Below, piece after piece: positions 1 to 5,020 of a DNA stretch of 5,251 nucleotides (position 1 is the first letter of the stretch; each line of letters begins with the position of its first letter). The notes beneath the pieces are model-generated. The model ran no database searches and was not told where the DNA came from. It saw only the letters and a list, made by a program, of their open reading frames with translations. A program made the translations under genes and the position numbers. The stretch comes from Actinomycetota bacterium (GTDB lineage: Bacteria; Actinomycetota; Humimicrobiia; Humimicrobiales; Humimicrobiaceae): contig PMCC01000012.1 of NCBI GenBank assembly GCA_003155275.1, forward strand, positions 1,273 to 6,523. Direction: 5' to 3'.

Positions 1-663
1 CCATCAGGTTCAGGAAAATCAACACTTATGAATATTATTGGTTGTCTTGATACCCCGACAAAAGGCAATTATACACTTGACAGCCAGGATGTTAGCAAAT
101 TGAATGATAACAGGCTTGCTGAAATCAGGAACAAAAAGGTAGGATTTGTATTTCAGACCTTCAATCTGCTTTCCAGATATAATGCCATAGATAATATTGA
201 ACTTCCCTTAATCTATTCAAAGGGAAGACTGCCAAAGCCCAGAAGAGAAATGATAATGGATGCTATTAAGGCAGTGGGCTTAAAAGGGCGTGAAAAACAC
301 AGGCCAAGCCAGATGTCAGGCGGCGAAAGACAGAGAGTTGCAATTGCCAGGGCTTTAATAAACAGTCCGGCTATAATACTGGCTGATGAACCGACAGGAA
401 ACCTTGATACCAGGACAGGCGAAGAGATAATGGCGATACTCCAGGAACTTAATATTCAAGGAAGGACAATACTTCTTGTAACCCATGAATTGGACATTGC
501 AAGGCATACAAATAGGATTTTATATTTGAGGGATGGCATTATTACCAGTGAGGAGAAAATAAGGGAACCGATTTCTGCAAAAGATTCCTTAAAGAATATG
601 CCTACTTTGGAAGAAAGGATAAGTAAAATAGAGGGGAATGACGATAATGAAAAGAGTATTTGA
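1..663 (+). CDS. ABC transporter ATP-binding protein, MacB/LolD/YknY type (5' end missing)
   Basis: This is the cytoplasmic ATPase of a MacB/LolD-family ABC exporter, which powers the permease encoded next. The reading frame is open from base 1, and the window opens inside the Walker A loop (PSGSGKST), so roughly the first 40 residues are missing. Numbering window codons, I see the Q-loop glutamine near residue 52 (FVFQTFNLL), the ABC signature MSGGERQRVAIARAL near 105, Walker B with catalytic glutamate IILADEPTGNLD near 125-136, and the H-loop VTHE near 160-163. All catalytic motifs in the visible part are intact. NLLSRYNAIDNIELPL is typical of the MacB/LolD subgroup. A charged tail of about 40 residues follows the last conserved DGII motif. 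The gene overlaps the permease gene, so the two are very probably translated together. The internal ATG at 28 is not the start, because it lies after the Walker A lysine. Family confidence is high; the substrate is unknown. Confidence 0.95.
   Translation, partial: PSGSGKSTLMNIIGCLDTPTKGNYTLDSQDVSKLNDNRLAEIRNKKVGFVFQTFNLLSRYNAIDNIELPLIYSKGRLPKPRREMIMDAIKAVGLKGREKHRPSQMSGGERQRVAIARALINSPAIILADEPTGNLDTRTGEEIMAILQELNIQGRTILLVTHELDIARHTNRILYLRDGIITSEEKIREPISAKDSLKNMPTLEERISKIEGNDDNEKSI
631..636 (+). promoter_or_regulatory. Ribosome binding site of the permease gene
   Basis: GAGGGG lies 1 nt before the ATG at 638 but 10 nt before the ATG at 647. Only the second spacing is workable, so this site favours 647 as the start. 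The site lies inside the 3' end of the ATPase gene, which fits coupled translation. Confidence 0.6.
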
Positions 664-1900
664 AAATTTAAAAGTTGCTTTTAAATCACTGACTTCAAAT
701 AAGCTAAGAGCATTTTTAACAATGCTGGGAATCATAATCGGAGTTGGTTCGGTTGTGGCTGTAATGTCAGTGGGCGCAGGCGCGACAGCATCAATAACCC
801 AAAACCTCCAAAGCATGGGGACAAATGTAATAACAATTTCTCCCGGAAGATCAGAGCCGCGTGGTGAGGGCGGAGCGATGAGAAGATTTGGCAGTGAAAA
901 TACTGAGCAAATCGACCAGGGTGAATTATATCTGGATGATGCAAAAGTATTACAGGCGAAAGCCACACTTTTAAATGAAGTTGCGCCAGTATTGTACGGC
1001 AGGAATTCGACAATTTCTTATATGAGTTGGAACGGGCAGGTAAGCGTAACCGGCACTACCCAGGATTTTTTAGCTGTAGAGGGTTATAAAATGGCCGAAG
1101 GAAATTTTATTACAGAAAGTGATGTTTCAAACCTCTCGAACGTCGCTGTAATCGGAAATACGATAGCAGAAAATTATTTCGGGAAGATAGATCCAATCGG
1201 CGAAGTCATTAAGATAAACGGTAAAAACTTCGTTGTTGTAGGACTGCTTCAAACAGTCGGGACAGCAGGCTTCGGAGCAAGCCCTGACAGCTCAATATAT
1301 GTACCAATCACAACTGCCCAGAACAAGTTGTATGGTTCAGATACTGTGGATAATATTGTCGCAAAACTTAAAGATGAAAACCAGCTTGATGCGTCGATTG
1401 AAGAAGTAAAAAGCATACTAAGGATACAGCACCGTTTATTGCCGGGAAAAAACAATAATTTTTCCGTGAGCAGCCCAACACAATTTCTTGCAACTGCAAC
1501 TTCTGTGACTCAGATACTTTCTATTACTTTAGGCAGTATTGCCGGGATTTCACTGTTGGTCGGCGGTATTGGCATTATGAATATAATGTTTGTATCTGTA
1601 ACTGAAAGGACGCGTGAAATTGGTATTAGAAAATCTCTTGGCGCAAAAAACAGGGACATATTGATTCAGTTTTTAACAGAAAGTATTATACTCAGTTTGC
1701 TTGGAGGATTGCTTGGAATTGGGCTTGCGTTTCTGATTTCCTTTGTTTTGAAATCTTTTAGCAGTTTGAATTCCTTGATCACCGCAACCCCTATTATCCT
1801 TGCGTTGTCATTTTCAACGGCAATTGGCTTGATTTTCGGGATTTTTCCAGCTATGAGGGCTGCAAGATTGAGTCCAATAGAGTCATTGAGATATGAGTAG
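647..1900 (+). CDS. ABC transporter permease, MacB/FtsX family (YknZ-like)
   Basis: This is the membrane subunit of the exporter, 417 residues long. That is the usual length for stand-alone MacB-type permeases, which lack the fused ATPase of E. coli MacB. The layout is canonical. A cytoplasmic N-terminus (MKRVFENLKVAFKSL) is followed by TM1 at about 23-45, with the family motif LTMLGIIIGVGSVV. A large extracytoplasmic MacB core domain spans about 46-285, and TM2-TM4 lie at about 288-315, 342-368 and 382-402. The cytoplasmic segment after TM2 (VTERTREIGIRKSLGA, about 318-333) is the coupling region that contacts the ATPase. The C-terminus PAMRAARLSPIESLRYE is the family signature. A Gly/Arg-rich stretch at about 66-82 is probably a flexible linker. 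Start 647 is chosen over 638 by RBS spacing and because homologues begin MKR. It overlaps the ATPase gene by 17 nt. Related transporters move peptides, lipoproteins or antibiotics, or transmit force; the substrate here cannot be read from sequence. Confidence 0.95.
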   Translation: MKRVFENLKVAFKSLTSNKLRAFLTMLGIIIGVGSVVAVMSVGAGATASITQNLQSMGTNVITISPGRSEPRGEGGAMRRFGSENTEQIDQGELYLDDAKVLQAKATLLNEVAPVLYGRNSTISYMSWNGQVSVTGTTQDFLAVEGYKMAEGNFITESDVSNLSNVAVIGNTIAENYFGKIDPIGEVIKINGKNFVVVGLLQTVGTAGFGASPDSSIYVPITTAQNKLYGSDTVDNIVAKLKDENQLDASIEEVKSILRIQHRLLPGKNNNFSVSSPTQFLATATSVTQILSITLGSIAGISLLVGGIGIMNIMFVSVTERTREIGIRKSLGAKNRDILIQFLTESIILSLLGGLLGIGLAFLISFVLKSFSSLNSLITATPIILALSFSTAIGLIFGIFPAMRAARLSPIESLRYE

Positions 1901-2047
1901 GGTTTCACAATAGTATCGGTTATATTTATTGATTTAAAATTTTTATTACAGTATTTTTAAATTATTAAATAGTATTATCAAACAATAATATATTAAGATT
2001 ATATTAGTTGAAAAATTCAGCAGATTAACTAAAAACAGAAGATCAAT
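1901..2047. other. AT-rich intergenic spacer between the exporter and two-component genes
   Basis: This 147-bp spacer holds no plausible gene on either strand. I see no convincing hairpin plus T-run after the permease stop, so transcription may continue into the regulator gene. The sequence is so AT-rich that many promoter-like hexamers occur by chance; one weak pairing is TTATCA at 1975-1980 with TATATT at 2000-2005, whose 19-nt gap is too long to trust. The regulator's ribosome binding site (AGAAGA, 2037-2042, 5 nt before the ATG) is weak. Confidence 0.5.
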
Positions 2048-2722
2048 ATGAAAATACTGATTATAGAAGATGAGAAATTAATAGCCGACAATATTAAGGC
2101 AGGACTTGAGCAGCATATGTTTGTAGTTGATGTTGCGTATTCAGGGGAAGAAGGCTATGCGCTGGCCGGTGGTTCTGATTATGATGTGATAATCCTGGAT
2201 TTGATGCTTCCAAATATGCAAGGTGAGGAACTTTGCCGGAAATTAAGGATGGAAAAAAATGAGGCTTCCATTATCATGCTGACTGCAAAAAAACAGCTTG
2301 GAAATATCATAGACGGTTTAAATATTGGCGCCGATGACTATATCAGCAAACCATTTGAATTTACAGAACTTCTTGCAAGAATAAGGGCGCTCATAAGACG
2401 GTCTTACAAAAATATAGACAACGTATTGTCATATAGGGAAATAGAACTGGATATTGATAAAGAACAGGTCTTTGGCGGAGGCCGGGAAATAGGGCTTACA
2501 AAAAAAGAATTTATGATACTTGAATATTTATTAAGGCACAAAGGCCAGCTTATAAGCCGTAATCAGTTATTGGAGCATGCCTGGGATATGAATGTGGATA
2601 TTTTTACCAATGTTGTTGATACCCATATTAAAAATTTAAGAAAAAAACTGGGAAAATATGGTAATTATATCATTACTATATATGGTTCCGGATACAGAAT
2701 TCCTGTCAAGGGCAGTGATTGA
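2048..2722 (+). CDS. Two-component response regulator, OmpR/PhoB family
   Basis: This is a DNA-binding response regulator of 224 residues, the standard length for the OmpR class. The N-terminal receiver domain (about 1-118) is complete. It has the acidic pocket E7-D8, phosphoacceptor D51 (VIILDLMLP), switch T79 (IIMLTAKK), Y98 and the conserved K101-P102. The C-terminal winged-helix domain (about 127-222) shows the usual landmarks: LTKKEF near 150, LISRNQLLEHAWD near 168-180, recognition helix NVVDTHIKNLRKKL near 188-201, and the wing motif YGSGYRI. All residues needed for phosphorylation are present, so it should be controlled by phosphotransfer from the adjacent kinase, whose start overlaps this stop. 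Likely targets are its own operon or the upstream exporter genes; that is inference from position. The start at 2048 begins with the family opening MKILIIEDE. Confidence 0.97.
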   Translation: MKILIIEDEKLIADNIKAGLEQHMFVVDVAYSGEEGYALAGGSDYDVIILDLMLPNMQGEELCRKLRMEKNEASIIMLTAKKQLGNIIDGLNIGADDYISKPFEFTELLARIRALIRRSYKNIDNVLSYREIELDIDKEQVFGGGREIGLTKKEFMILEYLLRHKGQLISRNQLLEHAWDMNVDIFTNVVDTHIKNLRKKLGKYGNYIITIYGSGYRIPVKGSD

Positions 2723-3903
2723 GATTGAAAATTTCTCTTAAAAGTAAAATTTCTTTATGGCTTCTGGTTATCCTGATGGTTTCCTTTGTACTTTATGGCG
2801 CGTTGATTTATTTTGTTTATCAATTTAATATCAGGGGGCCGAAAGATTTCGACGCTTTAAAGGTTCACCCGGGCTTTGACCAGTCCTTTATTGATAAGAT
2901 AAAAGAACTTGATAAAAGTTATGAACCCGGATTTAATCCTCCACCACTGACCATGATTCCGCCGAGGCTTTTTATCAGGGTTTTTTTTACAATTACAGGT
3001 GGAGTCCTGATAATAATAATAATTGCTACTTCCAGTGGTTTTTTATTCTTAAGGAGGATGCTCAAGCAGATTAATTTTATAACTGAAAATGTTAAAGAGA
3101 TAAATGATAAAAAACTTCATATCAGGCTTAATTTAAAAGGCAAGGACCCAATTTCCAATATGGCAAAGACATTTGATAAGATGCTTGACCAGATTGAACT
3201 TTCTTTTAAAAGCCAGAAACAATTCATACAGAATGCATCACATGAACTAAACACGCCGCTTACCATTATTAAAACAAAAATTGACGTTTTAAAGCAGAAA
3301 AAAACTGTAAATTCTGATGATTACAGGGAAACGATTGATTTAATCAATGGTGAGGTAATGTGGCTTTCCAAAGTCACGGAGCAGCTGCTTGTTTTATCAG
3401 ATCTTGAAGAGAATAGTTCCAAGCCGGAGTCCGCCAAGGTTGATTTTAAGTTGATTCTGGAAAAAATGTTAAAGCTTTTTGAAAACCAGATTTATTCCAA
3501 AAATTTAATATTGGAAACCAATTACAAAGGGGACGCGCAAGCTTCAGGCAATCCAGTTCAGCTTGGACAATTATTGTTCAATCTTTTTGATAATGCGGTT
3601 AAGTACAGTACTCCTGAAGGCAGACTTTCTATTAGTTTTTCAAATGATATTGAAAGGAAAGAGCTTCTTTTTGAAATTACCAACACTACCGCATTGATAA
3701 ATAAAGAAGATATACCAAATATTTTTGAACGTTTTTATAAGACTGCAAATGGCACTGACAGGAAAGGATTTGGGCTCGGCCTTTCCATTGTAAAAATAAT
3801 AGTTGAAAAAAATAATGGTAAAATAGGAATATCTTATGATGATAACTTAAAAGAAATAACTTTTAAAATTGCTTTGCCATTGTTTTTGGATAAAGAAACC
3901 TAA
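2719..3903 (+). CDS. Two-component sensor histidine kinase, two TM segments, HAMP-HisKA-HATPase
   Basis: This is the membrane sensor kinase partnered with the preceding regulator, 394 residues long. TM1 lies at about 12-36 and TM2 at about 86-111. They flank a short Pro-rich outer segment of about 50 residues (containing NPPP and IPP), too small for a PAS or Cache fold. A HAMP-like linker spans about 111-163. HisKA carries H175 in NASHELNTPLT. The ATPase domain has the N box (NLFDNAVKYS, N288 and N292), F box (IFERFYK, 335-341) and G2 box (GFGLGLSIVK, 350-359). The G1 box is unusual: where D-x-G-x-G is expected, the sequence reads NTTAL (322-326), so the Asp is replaced by Asn and both glycines are lost. 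The chosen start is TTG at 2719, which shares TTGA with the regulator stop, with AAGGG at 2708-2712 as RBS; TTG at 2725 is an alternative. The stimulus is unknown; small outer domains often sense membrane stress or partner proteins. Confidence 0.95.
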   Translation: MRLKISLKSKISLWLLVILMVSFVLYGALIYFVYQFNIRGPKDFDALKVHPGFDQSFIDKIKELDKSYEPGFNPPPLTMIPPRLFIRVFFTITGGVLIIIIIATSSGFLFLRRMLKQINFITENVKEINDKKLHIRLNLKGKDPISNMAKTFDKMLDQIELSFKSQKQFIQNASHELNTPLTIIKTKIDVLKQKKTVNSDDYRETIDLINGEVMWLSKVTEQLLVLSDLEENSSKPESAKVDFKLILEKMLKLFENQIYSKNLILETNYKGDAQASGNPVQLGQLLFNLFDNAVKYSTPEGRLSISFSNDIERKELLFEITNTTALINKEDIPNIFERFYKTANGTDRKGFGLGLSIVKIIVEKNNGKIGISYDDNLKEITFKIALPLFLDKET

Positions 3904-3931
3904 TCTCCATTTTTTCTTCACTTTTTAGTTT

Positions 3932-3937
3932 TATAAT
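3932..3937 (+). promoter_or_regulatory. Possible -10 element before the small membrane protein gene
   Basis: TATAAT is an exact -10 consensus 40 bp before the start of the next gene. No good -35 hexamer lies 16-18 nt upstream, and the region is AT-rich. An internal promoter is possible, but read-through from the kinase gene is just as likely because no terminator separates them. Confidence 0.25.
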
Positions 3938-3964
3938 CTAGAAAAAATATTAGTAATTTATTCC

Positions 3965-3970
3965 AAGGAG
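3965..3970 (+). promoter_or_regulatory. Ribosome binding site that sets the start of the small membrane protein
   Basis: AAGGAG directly abuts the ATG at 3971, leaving no spacer, but stands 6 nt before the ATG at 3977. The second ATG is therefore the likely start. Confidence 0.65.
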
Positions 3971-3976
3971 ATGAGT

Positions 3977-4294
3977 ATGCAGCAAGGCGGAAGACCCGGA
4001 GGATTTTTTCTTTTATTCGGCTTTATAAGATTAATTCCCTATATTGCAATTGCCCTTCTTGTAGTTGCAATAGTGATGTGGGTAGTATTTGGAATTAAGA
4101 AATATAGGTGGGCCAAAATCACGGGGATTACTATAACAGTGGTTGCGATAATTTTTGGAGCCTTCAGTATTTTCACTCTTTTTACAGGAAGACTTATGCA
4201 CGGGCCGGGTATGAGACATCGCGATGGGATCCAGCAAGATTTCCAGAATAGCAACCAGGGTGATTACCAGCCACCGAGCGGCAAGGCCAATTAA
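3977..4294 (+). CDS. Small two-TM membrane protein with Met/His tail, third gene of the two-component operon
   Basis: I do not recognise a named family. The 105-residue product has a Gly-rich N-terminus (QQGGRPGG), TM1 at about 19-40, a short basic loop KKYRWAK (41-47), TM2 at about 48-71, and a polar tail of about 34 residues. By the positive-inside rule the KKYRWAK loop is cytoplasmic, so both ends face outward. The tail starts RLMHGPGMRHRDG (72-84), with two Met and two His within eight residues, and then turns Gln/Asn/Pro-rich. Such a patch could bind a metal, but this is only suggestive. The gene lies 73 nt after the kinase stop with no terminator between, and a strong terminator follows it, so it is probably the last gene of the operon. 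Position suggests an accessory to the kinase or a target of the regulator. Start 3977 is preferred to 3971 on RBS spacing. It is very likely a real gene; its function is open. Confidence 0.8.
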   Translation: MQQGGRPGGFFLLFGFIRLIPYIAIALLVVAIVMWVVFGIKKYRWAKITGITITVVAIIFGAFSIFTLFTGRLMHGPGMRHRDGIQQDFQNSNQGDYQPPSGKAN

Positions 4295-4339
4295 AATAAT
4301 TATATTCCGAAAGTTAAAAAAAGTTACAGTCATAATAAA

Positions 4340-4384
4340 TACAGCCACAGACTATCTTTAAAAGTCTATGGCTGTACTGTTTTT
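4340..4384 (+). terminator. Rho-independent terminator, probably bidirectional
   Basis: The arms 4341-4353 and 4363-4375 form a 13-position stem around a 9-nt loop, and T4340-A4376 can extend it. The outer part is ACAGCCA against TGGCTGT. Position 4348/4368 is a C-A mismatch in plus-strand RNA but a G-U wobble in minus-strand RNA. TGTTTTTAT follows on the plus side (T-run 4380-4384), ending the regulator-kinase operon. On the minus side ATTTATTAT gives a poorer U-tract, so the same hairpin could also end the convergent peptide gene. Confidence 0.85.
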
Positions 4385-4491
4385 ATATACTTTCATGAGC
4401 CGCCGCATTAACAACAAATCTTGCCCATCCTGCAATGCCTATCCGTAATGCACCCCGGCAATACTGGAAACATTACACTTTTATAAGTTTT
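4383..4491 (-). other. Unexplained 43% GC segment after the peptide gene; possible decayed C-terminal coding
   Basis: Between the peptide stop and the terminator the DNA stays at about 43% GC (4391-4490), far from the AT-rich spacers nearby. In the peptide's own frame the UAA is followed by 27 sense codons ending at a stop at 4410-4408; they contain C-ITDRH-C-RMGKI-CC, a spacing like small disulfide-rich peptides. In the +1 frame, 4472-4383 reads CFQYCRGALR then IGIAGWARFVVNAAAHESI, which also looks protein-like. The remaining frame gives NVSSIAGVHYG before a stop, and could join the previous one through a single frameshift near 4434. No ribosome binding site precedes ATG 4473. This could be a broken gene, a 3' UTR, or chance; I cannot choose. 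Confidence 0.3.
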
Positions 4492-4671
4492 TTACCACCT
4501 GACTGTGGCATTCGGAGTGAAATAACCGCCCCCACCCTTCACAGTTGATACTGCAGGCGGATTGGTTTTATTTTTACCATAAATCGTTGCAGTCGGCAGA
4601 AAAGACAATGTAAAAGCCGCAGCAATTACCATCACGACCAATAGTGTTTTTATTTTTTTTGAGAACTTCAT
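4492..4671 (-). CDS. Small secreted peptide, 59 residues, with signal peptide
   Basis: This short gene is supported by three independent signals: a strong promoter upstream, an AGGAGG ribosome binding site 6 nt before the ATG, and a product with a textbook Sec signal. The basic n-region is MKFSKKIK, the hydrophobic core spans about 9-25 (TLLVVMVIAAAFTLSFL), and the c-region is PTATIYG. Cleavage after A28 or G32 would leave about 27-31 residues, rich in Lys, Gly and Thr, ending in VKGGGGYFTP-NATVRW. The mature part has no Cys and no lipobox. It does not match a family I can name. The Gly-rich, aromatic, cationic mature peptide could be a bacteriocin-like or signalling peptide, or the remnant of a longer protein, since coding-like sequence continues past the stop. 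The gene converges on the two-component operon and shares its terminator hairpin. Confidence 0.75.
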   Translation of the reverse strand: MKFSKKIKTLLVVMVIAAAFTLSFLPTATIYGKNKTNPPAVSTVKGGGGYFTPNATVRW

Positions 4672-4677
4672 TTTTAA

Positions 4678-4683
4678 CCTCCT
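4678..4683 (-). promoter_or_regulatory. Consensus ribosome binding site of the secreted peptide gene
   Basis: Minus-strand AGGAGG, followed by 6 nt (TTAAAA) and then the ATG at 4671-4669. It is the best Shine-Dalgarno match in the window and the main reason to accept this short gene. Confidence 0.8.
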
Positions 4684-4719
4684 ATTTAATAATTTTCAAG
4701 TAATTTTAAGTCTGTTACT

Positions 4720-4748
4720 ATAATATACAATATATATATAAATGTCAA
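4720..4748 (-). promoter_or_regulatory. Near-consensus housekeeping promoter for the secreted peptide gene
   Basis: On the minus strand, TTGACA (4748-4743) is an exact -35 hexamer. A 17-nt spacer (4742-4726) separates it from TATTAT (4725-4720), a five-of-six match to the -10. The predicted start near 4713 leaves a leader of about 40 nt, holding the AGGAGG site. I see no clear operator, though the spacer is an alternating TA run. Transcription is expected to be strong. Confidence 0.75.
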
Positions 4749-4957
4749 TACTTTTTTTAATTTTTTTATAATATTAAAATATATAAAATAATTAATACAA
4801 AAATTAAGAAATAAATCAATAAAAATATCAAGAAATTTGGTTAAAAAATAATACATATCTTGAATAATTAAAAATCCTCAAATTTTTCACAATAATTTCT
4901 ATTTTATTTTTTTAAAATTTTATGGTCTAATAAATTTTAATGGAACCGAGCTTGTGA
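4749..4957. other. Extremely AT-rich intergenic spacer
   Basis: This is most of the roughly 340-bp gap between the divergent peptide and DUF1638 genes. I count 22 G or C among the 200 bases 4741-4940, about 11%. It has long A and T tracts and no open frame with a plausible start and ribosome binding site. TCAAGA (4828-4833) and TCTTGA (4858-4863) are inverted copies but too short and far apart to interpret. The gap probably holds the upstream regions of both genes. Confidence 0.6.
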
Positions 4958-4982
4958 AATGATCATTATATAAAATTTTATA
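4958..4982. promoter_or_regulatory. Two adjacent perfect palindromes before the DUF1638-family gene
   Basis: AATGATCATT (4958-4967, 10 bp) and TATAAAATTTTATA (4969-4982, 14 bp) are both perfect palindromes separated by one base, ending 38 bp before the gene start. They overlap the only -10-like sequences in the region (TATATA 4967-4972, TATAGA 4979-4984), so they could be operator sites. No -35 at good spacing is evident. AT-rich DNA produces such palindromes by chance, especially the second. Confidence 0.3.
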
Positions 4983-5020
4983 GAATAATTTTTTCTGAAT
5001 TGTCATGAAGTGGTGAGAAT

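Noticed and set aside
589..966. 125-codon open frame on the minus strand
   Set aside because: It lies opposite the end of the ATPase gene and the permease gene, which have full family motifs; its translation resembles no domain and has no ribosome binding site support.
1901..1990. Terminator after the permease gene
   Set aside because: The stretch is AT-rich with T-runs, but I found no GC-containing hairpin before them.
4031..4348. Minus-strand frames opposite the small membrane protein gene
   Set aside because: They are antisense shadows. The plus frame has the good ribosome binding site, sensible TM layout and terminator; the longer minus frame starts inside the terminator hairpin.
4408..4473. 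Separate gene starting at ATG 4473 on the minus strand (21 codons, Cys-rich)
   Set aside because: No ribosome binding site precedes it and it is in the same frame as the peptide, so it is better considered as a possible tail of that gene.
4726..4742. TA dinucleotide run as a repeat element
   Set aside because: It is only the spacer of the peptide promoter and too short to count as a repeat of interest.
4953..4967. CRP-like site TGTGA-TCATT
   Set aside because: The half-sites are separated by 5 instead of 6 bases and the right half does not match TCACA.
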